Assembly (NCBI GenBank): GCA_001771065.1
Contig: MESQ01000035.1
Location: 1 to 45,480, forward strand
From: Burkholderiales bacterium RIFOXYD12_FULL_59_19
GTDB lineage: Bacteria > Pseudomonadota > Gammaproteobacteria > Burkholderiales > Burkholderiaceae_C
Reading direction: 5' to 3'
Length of the DNA: 45,480 nt
The position numbers and the translations under genes are program-made. Below the pieces are notes generated by a model. The model was not told the DNA's origin, searched no databases, and saw only the letters and a list, made by a program, of their open reading frames with translations. Below are positions 28,526 to 38,999 of the stretch, in pieces (positions within the stretch are counted from its first letter, which is position 1; every line of letters starts with the position of its first letter).

Positions 28526-29950
28526 TCACACCGGATCAGTCTCGCCGGAGCCGTACTCGGTGTCGCGCACCCGGATGTTGTACTTTTTCATCAGTGCCTG
28601 AAAATTGGCCCGCTGCATGCCAGTCTCTTCCGCACTGCGGGTCACGTTGGAGGAATTTCGCTTGAGCGTTTCCTGAATGAACGTTTTCTCAATCTCTTCC
28701 ACTGATTTTTCACGAGCAATTTTTTTGACCCGCTTGAGGTCATCGCTGGTACGCGGCACCTCGAAATCAGGGTGCGACGTCGCCTCAATGAAATTGGCCA
28801 AATGAGCCTGGCGGATGATGTGGTCAGTGGCCAGGATGACTGCCCTTTGCATGCTGTTTTCAAGTTCACGCACATTGCCAGGCCAGGTATGGTTGATCAA
28901 CAGACTCATCGCGCCATCGGAGATATCAGATACCGGCTTGTCCAACTCGTTGCAGAAAAGCTTAAGAAAGTGAAACGCCAGTGCCGGGATGTCTTCACGA
29001 CGGTCCCTGAGGGACGGGGAGTGAATCGGGAAAACATTGACACGGTAATAGAGGTCTTCACGAAAAGTGCCATCCAGCACCATCGCCTTAAGGTCTTTGT
29101 TGGTGGCCGTAATCAGTCTGACATTCGTTTTCTGGGTCATGGTGCTGCCCACCGGTCTGAACTCCCGCTCCTGAATGACACGCAGCAGTTTGGCCTGGGT
29201 GGACAGCGGAATATTGCCAAATTCATCCAGGAAAAGGCTGCCGTTGTTGGCCATCTCGAACATGCCCCGCTTGTTGGCCACGGCGCCGGTAAAAGAACCC
29301 TTGGTATGCCCAAAGAGCTCACTTTCCAGCAGACTTTCAGTGAGCGTATTGCAATCGACCGTGACAAACGGCTGATCCTTGCGCAGACTGTTGTAGTGGA
29401 TGGCACGGGCGATCATCTCCTTGCCGGTGCCACTCTCCCCGGTGATCAACACCGTACTGTTGGTCGGCGCACATTTGGCAATCAGGCCAAAAACCGCCTG
29501 CATCGGCGGGCTCGAGCCTATGATGTTCTCAAACCGGTATTTGGAACTGACTTCTGTTTTAAGCGAGCGATTTTCCTGCTGCAACTGGCGCCGCTCCAGG
29601 GCCCGATCCACTACATGCTTAAGCTCATCCGGATCAAAGGGTTTGGACAGGTAGTCAAAGGCGCCCAGTTTCATGGCCTTGACAGCGGTCTGAATCTCGG
29701 ACAAACCGGTCATCATGATGACATCAACGCCGGGATGGCGTTCCTTGACGTGCTGCAACACCTCCAGACCGTCGATGCCAGGCATCATGATGTCCAGAAT
29801 CATGAGGTCGTATTCCGTCTCATCGACCTTACGCAAGGCGTCCCGACCATCCTGCGTGGAATCGACAGCATACATACTGTCGCCAAGGATGCGTCGGCAA
29901 CTCCGTATGACGATTTCCTCGTCATCAACAATCAAGATTTTGGCGCTCAT
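28526..29950 (-). CDS. Sigma-54-dependent response regulator (NtrC family)
   Basis: Enhancer-binding activator of RpoN promoters. 474 residues: an N-terminal receiver (ILIVDDEEIVIRS; phospho-Asp in LMILDIMMPGIDG; Lys in YLSKPFDP), then a AAA+ domain with Walker A GESGTGKEM, the sigma-54 contact loop as GSFTGA (Ser variant of GAFTGA), and Walker B GSLFLDEFGNIP. A C-terminal Fis-type helix-turn-helix follows (LKRNSSNVTRSAEETGMQR). Its ATG overlaps the stop of the kinase gene as ATGA, so the two form a cognate pair. The sigma-54 boxes in the facing cytochrome genes are its likely targets. Confidence 0.95.
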   Translation of the reverse strand: MSAKILIVDDEEIVIRSCRRILGDSMYAVDSTQDGRDALRKVDETEYDLMILDIMMPGIDGLEVLQHVKERHPGVDVIMMTGLSEIQTAVKAMKLGAFDYLSKPFDPDELKHVVDRALERRQLQQENRSLKTEVSSKYRFENIIGSSPPMQAVFGLIAKCAPTNSTVLITGESGTGKEMIARAIHYNSLRKDQPFVTVDCNTLTESLLESELFGHTKGSFTGAVANKRGMFEMANNGSLFLDEFGNIPLSTQAKLLRVIQEREFRPVGSTMTQKTNVRLITATNKDLKAMVLDGTFREDLYYRVNVFPIHSPSLRDRREDIPALAFHFLKLFCNELDKPVSDISDGAMSLLINHTWPGNVRELENSMQRAVILATDHIIRQAHLANFIEATSHPDFEVPRTSDDLKRVKKIAREKSVEEIEKTFIQETLKRNSSNVTRSAEETGMQRANFQALMKKYNIRVRDTEYGSGETDPV

Positions 29951-31584
29951 TGTGCTTTCTCACCTGGACTAAGTTCGCTTTCACTGAAGGGGGACGTGAT
30001 CGGAAGCAGGATGTGAAACGTCGTTCCCTGCCCAACAACACTTGCCACCTTGATCTCACCACCATGCGCTTTGATGATCCCATAACTGACAGACAAGCCC
30101 AGTCCGGTACCCTTGCCTACTTCCTTGGATGTAAAGAAAGGATCAAAAATGCGCTGCATATTGGCCTCGGGAATGCCACAGCCAGTGTCCTTGATGGCCA
30201 GTTCGACCATGGGCATACGTTTTTCCTCGGTTTGCTGGCTTGTTTTCGCAATGTAGGTGCGGGTCACGACAGTAATCGAGCCCGCCCTGTCAATGGCCTG
30301 CTGAGCGTTGACCAGAATATTCATGATCACTTGCTTGATCAAGTCAGCATCACCCCAGATTTGCGGCAAATCCGGGTCAAGGTTCATCGTGATCACAATT
30401 TTTTGCAAAGATGCCGGTCGCTCAACCAACCGAACCGTGTCTTCAAGCACCTGGTTCAGGCTGAAGAAACACTTGACGGGCACCTTTTCCCTAGCGAAAT
30501 CAAGCAAGCGCCTGATAATGCTGGCACAGCGCTTGGTCTCACGAATAATCAGATCCAGATCTTCGGCATCTTCACTGCCATCCAGCGCTTTTTTACGCAT
30601 CAGAGAGGTGAAGGTCAGGACGCCAGTCAGCGGATTATTCAGCTCATGTGCAATACCTGCCGCCAAGACGCCGATGGAAGCCAGTTTCTCGCCCTGAGCT
30701 ACTTCGGCGCGGGCCGCCAACAGTTCTCTTGAGCGCTCTTCAACCTTGGATTCAAGCTCCTGAATCAGCTCATTCAAATCAGCCCGTGCATGACTCAAGG
30801 CCGCTGTCATGTCGTTGAAGGATCCTGCGACACGGCCAAACTCATCGGCACTACGCACCGGGATCGGCTGATCGAGATCTCCTGAGCTGATTTTTTTGGC
30901 TCCACCCTCCAGGTCTTTCAGCGGCAGGTAAATCATGCGTTGCAACAGATACCCAAGACTGAACGACAGCATCAGGATAAACGCGAACGAGACCCCAGCA
31001 ATGTGTATGGCATGTTCCTGCATGGACTGGTCAATCTCTTCCAGCGAGTAGGCAATATCCACAATACCAAGCACTGACTGGCTGGCCGGATGCTCATGGC
31101 ACGACGCCGACGCACAGGTGGGCTCATTACGTATGGCGTGCATGCTGGTCAGCACACGGTGTGTTCCATCCGGATTAGTAAACACCTGCCACCGCTTGTC
31201 ATCGTCGACCCTGTCCAAGGGCTCGCTGGTTTGATGGCAGCGAATACAGGGCTCATCCTGTTGTTCAACCGAATAACCGATTTCCGATTTCCGATTGGAA
31301 TGGATGATCGTACCGTCCTTGCTGATCACCCTGAGCCGCTCGATGCCCTTTTGCTTGCCAACGTCCTCAATGATCTTTTCGGCGATATCACGTTTGTTCA
31401 AAAGCATGGTGTAGCGGGTACTGGCAACCACCACATCTGCAATTTGCATAACATGCCCGGCGACCATGGCCTGCATGTCCGCTTCCCGGTGCTTGATGAA
31501 AAGCAACGTGGTAACCGCAGTCGCCACTGAAAGGGCGACGAACAAATAAACACTGACTTTGAACTTGAGATTATTTTTGATCAT
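29947..31584 (-). CDS. Histidine kinase with periplasmic c-haem-type sensor domain
   Basis: Membrane sensor kinase. 545 residues: helix 1 at about 10-30, a periplasmic domain at 31-193, helix 2 at 194-216, HAMP, coiled coil, HisKA with His313 in AAGIAHELNNPLTG, and HATPase with DTGCGIPE and GKGTGLGLS. The periplasmic domain carries CIRCH at 113-117 and CASASCH at 157-163. The first is a standard c-haem motif; the second is an unusual CX4CH spacing. Geobacter sensors with periplasmic c-haem PAS-like domains are the closest known idea. Start is the ATG at 31582-31584; an in-frame GTG at 31594-31596 is an alternative. It precedes the sigma-54 regulator gene with ATGA overlap. Confidence 0.92.
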   Translation of the reverse strand: MIKNNLKFKVSVYLFVALSVATAVTTLLFIKHREADMQAMVAGHVMQIADVVVASTRYTMLLNKRDIAEKIIEDVGKQKGIERLRVISKDGTIIHSNRKSEIGYSVEQQDEPCIRCHQTSEPLDRVDDDKRWQVFTNPDGTHRVLTSMHAIRNEPTCASASCHEHPASQSVLGIVDIAYSLEEIDQSMQEHAIHIAGVSFAFILMLSFSLGYLLQRMIYLPLKDLEGGAKKISSGDLDQPIPVRSADEFGRVAGSFNDMTAALSHARADLNELIQELESKVEERSRELLAARAEVAQGEKLASIGVLAAGIAHELNNPLTGVLTFTSLMRKKALDGSEDAEDLDLIIRETKRCASIIRRLLDFAREKVPVKCFFSLNQVLEDTVRLVERPASLQKIVITMNLDPDLPQIWGDADLIKQVIMNILVNAQQAIDRAGSITVVTRTYIAKTSQQTEEKRMPMVELAIKDTGCGIPEANMQRIFDPFFTSKEVGKGTGLGLSVSYGIIKAHGGEIKVASVVGQGTTFHILLPITSPFSESELSPGEKAQ

Positions 31585-31779
31585 TGAAAAGATCACGGAT
31601 CAATCCGGGTTGTGATGAAAAATCTCAACACCGACAGGAAATTAGACCACTTATTTCAGCCGTCGCAGCATCTTCCCATTTTTTTATCAATCCGAAATCA
31701 ACTGCTGCAAGCATGCAGATCACATCAAGCAAAAGGCTACTCTCTTCAATGGTCAAACACGCCGAGAAAAGCTGGGCCC

Positions 31780-31816
31780 AAAAAAACCCGGCAAATCAAA
31801 TGAATTACCGGGGTTT
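31780..31816 (-). terminator. Rho-independent terminator after ssb
   Basis: On the minus strand AAACCCCGG pairs with CCGGGTTT (one bulge) around a loop of about 15 nt, followed by a run of seven T. It lies 22 nt after the ssb stop. The remaining gap to the kinase gene (31585-31779) must hold the kinase promoter; I found no sigma-54 box in it and only weak -10/-35 matches. Confidence 0.7.
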
Positions 31817-31838
31817 GTTTACAGCATCAAATTCCAGC

Positions 31839-32333
31839 TTAGAACGGAATATCGTCATCCATGTCATCAAAGCCGCTGGGCGGGCGAGCTGCAGAAGGAG
31901 TTGCCGAGGGGGCAGGTCGAGCCGCAGCAGCAGGGCGCGCAGCAGCTGCAGGACGGCTGTATCCCCCATCATCTTCACCATGGCTGGGTTCGCCCATACC
32001 TTCACGACCGCCCAGCAATTGCATTTCATTGGCGACGATTTCAGTGGCATAGCGTTCCACGCCATCCTTGTCGGTGTACTTGTTGGTTTTGATTCGACCT
32101 TCGATGTAAACGGGACGACCTTTTTTAAGGTATTGACTGGCAATCTCGGCCAAACGGCCAAAAAAAGCAACCCGATGCCATTCGGTTTCTTCCGTCATTT
32201 CCCCTGCCTTGTTTTTGTAACGTCGGCTGGTGGCAATGGTAATGCTGGCCACCGGGTCACCACTGGGCAGATAACGCACTTCGGGGTCGCGCCCCAAATT
32301 ACCCATCAAAATTACTTTATTTACAGAGGCCAT
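31839..32333 (-). CDS. ssb: Single-stranded DNA-binding protein
   Basis: Binds and protects single-stranded DNA in replication, repair and recombination. 164 residues: OB-fold ([54 protein letters not shown]), a Pro/Ala/Gly-rich linker and the acidic tip DDMDDDIPF that recruits partner proteins. It starts ATG at 32331-32333, 93 nt after the MFS gene stop, and is followed by a terminator. uvrA lies nearby on the other side of the MFS gene. Confidence 0.97.
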   Translation of the reverse strand: MASVNKVILMGNLGRDPEVRYLPSGDPVASITIATSRRYKNKAGEMTEETEWHRVAFFGRLAEIASQYLKKGRPVYIEGRIKTNKYTDKDGVERYATEIVANEMQLLGGREGMGEPSHGEDDGGYSRPAAAARPAAAARPAPSATPSAARPPSGFDDMDDDIPF

Positions 32334-32426
32334 ATTGGTTCCTTCACATCAATTTGATCAGCGCAGGTCAATCACTCATTTGGTTTTACAGCGCAGTAGA
32401 TCAGTTTAGCCGTCTTTTGACAGATT

Positions 32427-33656
32427 TCAATGGCCGCGAGCCTCTGGCGCTTGCATCGGCCAGGCGATCACCAACCACAAAAACATCAGTCCCGCGCAGA
32501 CCGCAAACAGACTGCTGGCGCCACCATGTTTCATGAGCCAACCACCGCCCATGCCCCCAGCAAAGAAACCCAGCGACTGAAGCGTGTTGTAAACCCCAAT
32601 GGCCGCGCCGCGACTGGCAGGAGGGGCCAGTCGAGACACGATGCTGGGCTGGCTGGCTTCGAGCACATTGAATCCGTAAAAGAAAACAAATAGCAAGCCA
32701 CCCAGCAACACAATGTCCGGCATAGCATCCACCTGCCACAAGAGCCCCAGCTGCACCATTGCCGTCAAGACAATCGATGTCAAAAATACGGCGCGCAGAT
32801 AGCCGTGCTTCTCCAGCTGAAACAGGCTGCCGCCCATCACCACAAACGAGCCCAAGACCGCAGGCAAGTACACCTGCCAATGGTCCTCGCGCGCCAAACC
32901 GGCCCCGACCAGCATGGTCGGCAGGGCCAGCCACATGGCCAGTTGCACCGCGTGCAGCACAAAAACGCCAAAATTAAGCCGCAACAGCGCCGCCGAATGA
33001 ATCACATCGGCCAATCGACCGCGCGGCTGGTTCTTGTGCTGCAAAGGTTCGGCGGGCACCCACCAAATCACCGCAGCAACACCCAACAGTGCCAGCACCC
33101 CAGTCAGGACAAAAATACCCACCAGCCCGATCCAGTCCGCCAGCAACGGCGCAGCCACCAGCGACAAGGCAAACATCAAGCCGATGCTGGCCCCCACCAT
33201 CGCCATTGACTTGGTGCGCACAACATCGCGCGTCTGGTCCGCCAGCAGCGCGGTCACGGCCGCCGACACAGCTCCCGCCCCTTGCACGGCCCGACCAATG
33301 GCCAACCAGGTCAAAGTGGGGGCCCACGCTGCCACCAAACTACCAACCGCAAACACCAGCAGACCAAACACAATCACGGGTTTTCGGCCAACCCGATCTG
33401 AGGCCAATCCGTATAAAAACTGCAACATGGCCTGTGTCAGTCCGTAAATACCCATGGTCAGCCCAACCATGGCGGCATCGTCGCCACCGGGGTAGCGGGC
33501 CGCCTCGATGGCAAACACCGGCAAAATCAAAAATAGCCCCAACATACGCAGAGCAAAAATGGAAGCTAATGAAAAACTGGCGCGCCGTTCCATGACAGTC
33601 ATGGCGGTCGCGGTCCTGGCGCTGGCATTCGCCTGCGAAACATTCACATCAGACAC
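32427..33656 (-). CDS. MFS-family transporter
   Basis: Major facilitator with about twelve membrane helices. The start region is followed by [27 protein letters not shown]. The family motif A lies in loop 2-3 as [17 protein letters not shown] chose the GTG at 33654-33656 (residues [12 protein letters not shown] follow), because GGAGA lies a few nt upstream, giving 409 residues. ATG codons at 33600-33602 and 33591-33593 are alternatives; the longer frame to 33791 overlaps the uvrA leader. The sequence resembles the YajR-like group, but the substrate is unknown. Confidence 0.88.
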   Translation of the reverse strand: MSDVNVSQANASARTATAMTVMERRASFSLASIFALRMLGLFLILPVFAIEAARYPGGDDAAMVGLTMGIYGLTQAMLQFLYGLASDRVGRKPVIVFGLLVFAVGSLVAAWAPTLTWLAIGRAVQGAGAVSAAVTALLADQTRDVVRTKSMAMVGASIGLMFALSLVAAPLLADWIGLVGIFVLTGVLALLGVAAVIWWVPAEPLQHKNQPRGRLADVIHSAALLRLNFGVFVLHAVQLAMWLALPTMLVGAGLAREDHWQVYLPAVLGSFVVMGGSLFQLEKHGYLRAVFLTSIVLTAMVQLGLLWQVDAMPDIVLLGGLLFVFFYGFNVLEASQPSIVSRLAPPASRGAAIGVYNTLQSLGFFAGGMGGGWLMKHGGASSLFAVCAGLMFLWLVIAWPMQAPEARGH

Positions 33657-33820
33657 GGGCTTCTCCGAAATCACAGGCTCAACCCAGACGGGTTGCAAGC
33701 GCTGGATTGTCCCTGATTCTGCGCCAGCACATGACCCGTCAATGGCGGCAATGCATGGCCATTGGCTATCATCATGGGTTGTCCTGTGCATTTTTACCGT
33801 ATTTTGAGAGCCTCTCCACC

Positions 33821-36800
33821 TTGAACACTTCCGACGTCGGCGCCCTGCCCCATGCGACTGAGGGCAAATACCTGGGCGCAGCCCTGCAGGCGCAGAACAT
33901 CAGCATCCGAGGCGCCCGCACCCACAACCTGAAAAACATCGACCTCGACATTCCACGCAACCAGCTCGTGGTGATCACTGGGCTGTCGGGTTCGGGCAAG
34001 TCCAGTCTGGCGTTTGACACGCTGTATGCTGAGGGCCAGCGTCGTTATGTGGAGAGCCTGTCCACGTATGCGCGGCAGTTTTTGCAACTCATGGACAAGC
34101 CCGATGTCGATGTGATCGAAGGCCTGTCGCCAGCCATCTCGATCGAACAGAAAGCCACCAGTCACAACCCGCGCTCTACCGTGGGGACGGTCACAGAAAT
34201 ACATGATTATCTGCGCCTGCTGTTTGCCCGCGCGGGCACGCCCTACTGCCCGGAGCACAACTTGCCGTTGCAGTCGCAAACGGTAAGCCAAATGGTAGAT
34301 GCGGCGTTGGCCTTGCCCGTGGATACCCGACTGATGATTCTGGCGCCCATCGCACGCGAAAAAAAAGGCGAGTTCCTGGACGTCTTTGCCGACATGCAGG
34401 CGCAAGGCTATGTGCGCTTTCGGGTTAACGGGAAAACCTATGAATTTGACCAATTGCCGGCCCTCAAGAAAACCGAGAAGCACGACATTGACGTCGTCAT
34501 TGACCGCGTCAAGGTGCGCCACCCGGAAGCTGACCTTAGCGCCGACCGCACCGACCATGACAACCTGAAACAGCGCCTGGCAGAGAGTTTCGAGGCGGCA
34601 TTGCGTGTAGCCAACGGGCGTGCCATCGCCCTGGAAATAGTCAGTACGACAGAACACCTGTTCAATGCCAAATTTGCCTGCCCGGTCTGCAGCTATTCGA
34701 TTGCCGAACTGGAGCCACGCCTGTTTTCGTTCAATTCCCCTGTGGGTGCCTGCCCAAGTTGTGACGGGCTGGGCCTGCAGGAGTTTTTTGACCAGGCGCG
34801 TGTGGTCGCCTTTCCATCTTTAAGCCTGGCCAGCGGCGCCATCAAGGGCTGGGACCGTCGCAATGCCTACTACTTTGCCATGCTGGAGAGTCTGGCCGAG
34901 CACTACAAGTTTGACATTGAGCAGCCGTTTGAATCCCTGCCCACAACTGTGCAACAAGCGGTGCTGCAAGGCTCGGGGCTGGAAGAAATCAAGTTCAGCT
35001 ACGTCATGGACTCGGGTACATCCAGCGTCAAAAAGTTGAGCAAAAAACACCCGTTCGAAGGCATCATCCCCAACATGCAGCGGCGTTACCGCGAGACTGA
35101 TTCCGCAGTCGTGCGCGAAGACCTGGCGCGCCTGCGCAGCATCCAGCCCTGCCCGGACTGCGCGGGCAGCCGCCTCAAGCGCGAGGCGCGCCACGTCCGG
35201 ATTGGCGAAGGCGCGCAATCCCGTGCAATATTTGAGCTCAACCACTACACGCTGGCCGAATGTTTTGCCTACTTCCAGGCACTCACCATGCACGGCGCCA
35301 AGGGAGACATTGCCGCCAAGGTAGTGCGTGAGATCAGCCTGCGCCTGAAATTTCTCAACGATGTCGGCCTGACCTACCTGAGCCTGGACCGCAGCGCCGA
35401 AACCCTGAGTGGTGGCGAGTCGCAGCGCATTCGCCTGGCCAGCCAGATTGGCTCGGGCTTGACCGGCGTCATGTATGTGCTGGACGAGCCCAGCATCGGC
35501 CTGCACCAGCGCGACAACGACCGCCTGATTGAGACCCTGAAACACCTGCGTGACATTGGTAACAGCGTGCTGGTGGTCGAGCACGATGAAGACATGATGC
35601 GCGCCGCCGATCACATCATCGACATGGGCCCCGGTGCCGGCCTACACGGTGGACGCGTGATGGCACAGGGCAACTTTAATCAAGTCAAGGCCACGCCCGA
35701 CTCGCTCACCGGCCAATATCTCAGCGGCGCGCGTTGCATTGCTGTGCCCAGGCAGCGTACCGCCTGGCTGCCCACACAAATTCCCATACCGTTCAATAAA
35801 GGCAAAACCAGCCGCTTTGCACCCAGCCCGGCGGCGATCAAACGTGCCGAACGCGAAGCACAACACAACGCCACGCTGGGCGATTTACAGGCGCTCAAGG
35901 TCATCGGCGCAAGCGGCCACAACCTCAAGCATGTCGATGTGGCCTTCCCGGTGGGCCTGCTGACCTGCGTTACCGGTGTGTCAGGCTCGGGCAAATCGAC
36001 CCTGGTAAATGACACACTTTACAAAGCGGTGGCGCGCACCATTTACCGCGCCCACGACGAAGCGGCTGAACACACTGCCATCGAGGGCATCGAGTACTTC
36101 GACAAAGTCATCAATGTCGACCAGTCACCAATTGGCCGCACGCCGCGCTCCAACCCAGCAACCTACACCGGCCTGTTCACCCCGATTCGCGAGCTCATGG
36201 CCGAGGTTCCCACGGCCCGCGAACGCGGCTACGGCCCAGGGCGCTTTAGCTTCAACGTGGCCGGTGGGCGCTGCGAAGCCTGTGAAGGCGACGGTATGGT
36301 CAAGGTCGAGATGCACTTTTTGCCCGATGTCTATGTGCCTTGCGATGTCTGCGCCGGCAAGCGCTACAACCGCGAAACGCTGGAGGTGCTTTACAAGGGC
36401 AAGAACATTGCGCAGATCCTCGACCTCACGGTGGAGGTTGCGCATGCGTTCTTCAAGGCGGTGCCCACCATTGAGCGCAAGTTGCACACCCTGCTGGACG
36501 TTGGCCTGAGTTACATCCGCCTCGGCCAGGCCGCCACCACCTTGTCGGGCGGTGAAGCTCAACGTGTCAAGCTGGCGCTGGAACTTAGCAAGCGCGACAC
36601 CGGGCGCACGCTCTACATTTTGGACGAGCCCACCACCGGCTTGCACTTTGCCGACATTGACCTGCTGCTCAAGGTGTTGCACCAGTTGCGCGATGCGGGC
36701 AATACCATTGTGGTGATCGAGCACAACCTGGACGTGATCAAAACTGCTGACTGGCTGATCGACATGGGCCCCGAGGGCGGCAGCGGCGGCGGTACCGTGG

Positions 36801-36877
36801 TGGGTGTCGGAACGCCTGAGACCCTGGCCGACAACCCGGCCAGCCACACCGGGCGTTACCTGGCCAGACTGCTTTGA
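33821..36877 (+). CDS. uvrA: Excinuclease ABC subunit A
   Basis: DNA-damage recognition ATPase of nucleotide excision repair. About 1018 residues with two ABC modules: Walker [13 protein letters not shown] and [13 protein letters not shown], and signature motifs LSGGESQRI and LSGGEAQRV. Zinc-binding cysteine pairs occur at CPVC/CPSC and CEAC/CDVC. I place the start at the TTG at 33821 ([15 protein letters not shown]), because translated sequence before it looks non-coding. In-frame ATG at 33755 and TTG at 33707 are possible. Divergent from the MFS gene. CTGT-N8-ACCG at 33785-33800 only half matches an SOS box. Confidence 0.95.
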   Translation: MNTSDVGALPHATEGKYLGAALQAQNISIRGARTHNLKNIDLDIPRNQLVVITGLSGSGKSSLAFDTLYAEGQRRYVESLSTYARQFLQLMDKPDVDVIEGLSPAISIEQKATSHNPRSTVGTVTEIHDYLRLLFARAGTPYCPEHNLPLQSQTVSQMVDAALALPVDTRLMILAPIAREKKGEFLDVFADMQAQGYVRFRVNGKTYEFDQLPALKKTEKHDIDVVIDRVKVRHPEADLSADRTDHDNLKQRLAESFEAALRVANGRAIALEIVSTTEHLFNAKFACPVCSYSIAELEPRLFSFNSPVGACPSCDGLGLQEFFDQARVVAFPSLSLASGAIKGWDRRNAYYFAMLESLAEHYKFDIEQPFESLPTTVQQAVLQGSGLEEIKFSYVMDSGTSSVKKLSKKHPFEGIIPNMQRRYRETDSAVVREDLARLRSIQPCPDCAGSRLKREARHVRIGEGAQSRAIFELNHYTLAECFAYFQALTMHGAKGDIAAKVVREISLRLKFLNDVGLTYLSLDRSAETLSGGESQRIRLASQIGSGLTGVMYVLDEPSIGLHQRDNDRLIETLKHLRDIGNSVLVVEHDEDMMRAADHIIDMGPGAGLHGGRVMAQGNFNQVKATPDSLTGQYLSGARCIAVPRQRTAWLPTQIPIPFNKGKTSRFAPSPAAIKRAEREAQHNATLGDLQALKVIGASGHNLKHVDVAFPVGLLTCVTGVSGSGKSTLVNDTLYKAVARTIYRAHDEAAEHTAIEGIEYFDKVINVDQSPIGRTPRSNPATYTGLFTPIRELMAEVPTARERGYGPGRFSFNVAGGRCEACEGDGMVKVEMHFLPDVYVPCDVCAGKRYNRETLEVLYKGKNIAQILDLTVEVAHAFFKAVPTIERKLHTLLDVGLSYIRLGQAATTLSGGEAQRVKLALELSKRDTGRTLYILDEPTTGLHFADIDLLLKVLHQLRDAGNTIVVIEHNLDVIKTADWLIDMGPEGGSGGGTVVGVGTPETLADNPASHTGRYLARLL

Positions 36878-36934
36878 CAGAAAATGATATAGCATGAGAC
36901 AAGCGCTTTAACGCGAAACAATGGTATGGAGCTG

Positions 36935-37002
36935 CTGAACCGGAGTTCTGTAAGTCCGACTTCAGTCGGCCTGGCGGAATGAATTCCGCCCGACAGGTTC
37001 AG
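36935..37002. repeat. Three-way-junction inverted repeat element between uvrA and the CoA-transferase
   Basis: Outer arms CTGAACC (36935-36941) and GGTTCAG (36996-37002) enclose two perfect hairpins. One is CCGAC-TTCA-GTCGG at 36956-36969. The other is GGCGGAA-TGAA-TTCCGCC at 36973-36990. The compact, self-complementary layout suggests a dispersed REP-like element or a structured RNA in the leader of the downstream gene. Copy number elsewhere cannot be judged from this window. Confidence 0.7.
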
Positions 37003-37041
37003 TGTGCCTTTGAAAAATAATGTGACTTGAGGAGACAACCC

Positions 37042-38991
37042 ATGCACACCCAGTTCAATAACCAGCAGACCACCGGCGCGCACCGCAACAAGGTGGTCAG
37101 CGCGGCCGAGGCTGTGCGCCTAATCCATGACGGCGACACGGTCGCTACCGGGGGGTTTGTCGGCATTGGTTTTGCCGAAGAAATTGCGGTTGCGCTGGAG
37201 GCCAGGTTTATCCAGACGCAAGAGGAAACCGGCCAGGGTGCACCGCGCAATCTGACCCTGGTCTATGCTGCAGGCCAGGGTGACGGCCAAGGCCGAGGGC
37301 TAAACCACTTTGGCCATGACGGTCTGGTGCGCCGCGTCATTGGCGGCCATTGGGGACTGGTTCCCACACTACAGCAGTTGGCCATTGACAACAAGATTGA
37401 AGCCTACAACCTTCCCCAGGGCGTCATCACGCACCTGTTTCGTGACATTGCCGCCGGCAAGCCGGGCACACTCACCCATGTCGGATTGGACACTTTTGTC
37501 GACCCGATCCACGGTGGCGGCAAGCTCAACGCCGTGACCACCACAGACATCGTGCAGCGCATGGTAATCGATGGTAAGGATTACCTGTTTTACAAGGCTT
37601 TCCCGATCCAGGTGGGTATCATCCGCGCCACCACCGCCGACCCGGACGGCAACCTTAGCATGGAACGAGAAGCCCTCACGCTCGAAGCGCTGGCCATTGC
37701 CATGGCGGCGCGCAACAGCGGCGGTATTGTGATTGCGCAGGTAGAGCGGCTGGCCGAACGCAACACCTTGCACCCGCGTAGCGTCAAAGTGCCTGGCGTG
37801 CTGGTGGACGCGGTGGTGATTGCGACGGATCCTTCCCACCACATGCAAACCTTTTCGGAGGCATACAACCCGGCCTACTCCGGCGAGATACGCGTGCCCA
37901 TGGACCTGATCGCACCCATGGCGCTGACTGAGCGCAAGGTGATCGCTCGGCGCGCTGCGCTGGAGCTCAAACCGAACAGTGTGGTGAACTTAGGCATTGG
38001 CATGCCCGAGGGCGTGGCCACCGTGGCCGCTGAAGAAAGCGTATTTGACCTGTTGACCCTCACCGCCGAGCCCGGTGTGATTGGCGGGATACCGGCGGGA
38101 GGCCTGAGCTTTGGCGCGGCAATCAACGCCCAAGCCGTGATTGACCAGCCCAGTCAATTCGACTTTTACGACGGTGGTGGTCTTGACGTGGCGGTGCTCG
38201 GGCTGGCCCAAGCCGATGCAGAGGGCAACCTCAACGTGAGCAAATTTGGACCCAAGCTGGCAGGCGCCGGCGGCTTTATTAACATCAGCCAGAACGCAAA
38301 AACCGTGGTCTTTGTCGGCACCTTTACGGTCGGCGACCTGCAGCTCGGCATTGAGGAAGGACGGCTGCATATCCACAGCGAAGGCACCCAACGCAAATTT
38401 GTCCAGCAGTTGGCGCATCGCACCTTCAGCGCGCGCGAGTCGCGCAGACGCGGCCAGCGCGTGTTGTATGTGACCGAGCGCTGTGTGCTCCAGCTCGCAG
38501 GCACCCCGGAGGTGCCCGTACTGGAACTCATTGAATTGGCGCCTGGCGTGGATTTGCAACGCGATGTGCTGGCACACATGGACTTCTGCCCACTGATCAA
38601 CCCGCAGCTCAAGGTGATGGACGCCGCGCTGTTCGCAGACCAGCCCATGGGCTTGCGCCAGCGCCTGTTGGCTACACCGCTGACCGAGCGGCTGGCGCTT
38701 GATGCCGCCCACCGGCTGCTGTTCATCAACTTCGAGGGGCTGGCGGTGGACAACATGGACGATGTGAACGCCATCGAATCCCACGTGACAGCGCTGCTAA
38801 CCCCCCTGAAAGAGCGTGTGGTGGTGGTGGTGAACTACGACAGCTTCACCATTGCACCGGCACTGATCGACCCCTATTCGCTCATGGTGCAACAGCTCAA
38901 ACGCCGCTTTTACAGCCGCGTGACGCGTTACGGCACCGGCGGCTTTCTGAAAGCCCGGCTGGAAGCGCGTGGCCCCAGCCCGAACCCTTGA
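37042..38991 (+). CDS. Propionate/acetate CoA-transferase, long form
   Basis: Class I CoA-transferase that moves CoA between acetyl/propionyl-CoA and carboxylic acids via a glutamyl-CoA intermediate. 649 residues. The N-terminal alpha-like part includes [19 protein letters not shown] and [14 protein letters not shown]. The beta-like part has [17 protein letters not shown], and the catalytic Glu is probably Glu343 in [15 protein letters not shown]. Typical propionate CoA-transferases have about 520-540 residues; here an extra C-terminal segment of some 110 residues ([16 protein letters not shown] to the end) is present. Start: ATG at 37042 with GAGGAGA upstream; an earlier in-frame codon at 37027 lacks a site. 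Confidence 0.88.
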   Translation: MHTQFNNQQTTGAHRNKVVSAAEAVRLIHDGDTVATGGFVGIGFAEEIAVALEARFIQTQEETGQGAPRNLTLVYAAGQGDGQGRGLNHFGHDGLVRRVIGGHWGLVPTLQQLAIDNKIEAYNLPQGVITHLFRDIAAGKPGTLTHVGLDTFVDPIHGGGKLNAVTTTDIVQRMVIDGKDYLFYKAFPIQVGIIRATTADPDGNLSMEREALTLEALAIAMAARNSGGIVIAQVERLAERNTLHPRSVKVPGVLVDAVVIATDPSHHMQTFSEAYNPAYSGEIRVPMDLIAPMALTERKVIARRAALELKPNSVVNLGIGMPEGVATVAAEESVFDLLTLTAEPGVIGGIPAGGLSFGAAINAQAVIDQPSQFDFYDGGGLDVAVLGLAQADAEGNLNVSKFGPKLAGAGGFINISQNAKTVVFVGTFTVGDLQLGIEEGRLHIHSEGTQRKFVQQLAHRTFSARESRRRGQRVLYVTERCVLQLAGTPEVPVLELIELAPGVDLQRDVLAHMDFCPLINPQLKVMDAALFADQPMGLRQRLLATPLTERLALDAAHRLLFINFEGLAVDNMDDVNAIESHVTALLTPLKERVVVVVNYDSFTIAPALIDPYSLMVQQLKRRFYSRVTRYGTGGFLKARLEARGPSPNP

Positions 38992-38999
38992 CCTCGAAA

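Noticed and set aside
33785..33800. LexA/SOS box before uvrA
   Set aside because: CTGT-N8-ACCG matches only one half; the second half has two mismatches from ACAG.
36935..37002. tRNA-like gene
   Set aside because: The fold has three stems but lacks tRNA invariant bases, a T-loop GTTCRA and a proper acceptor stem.
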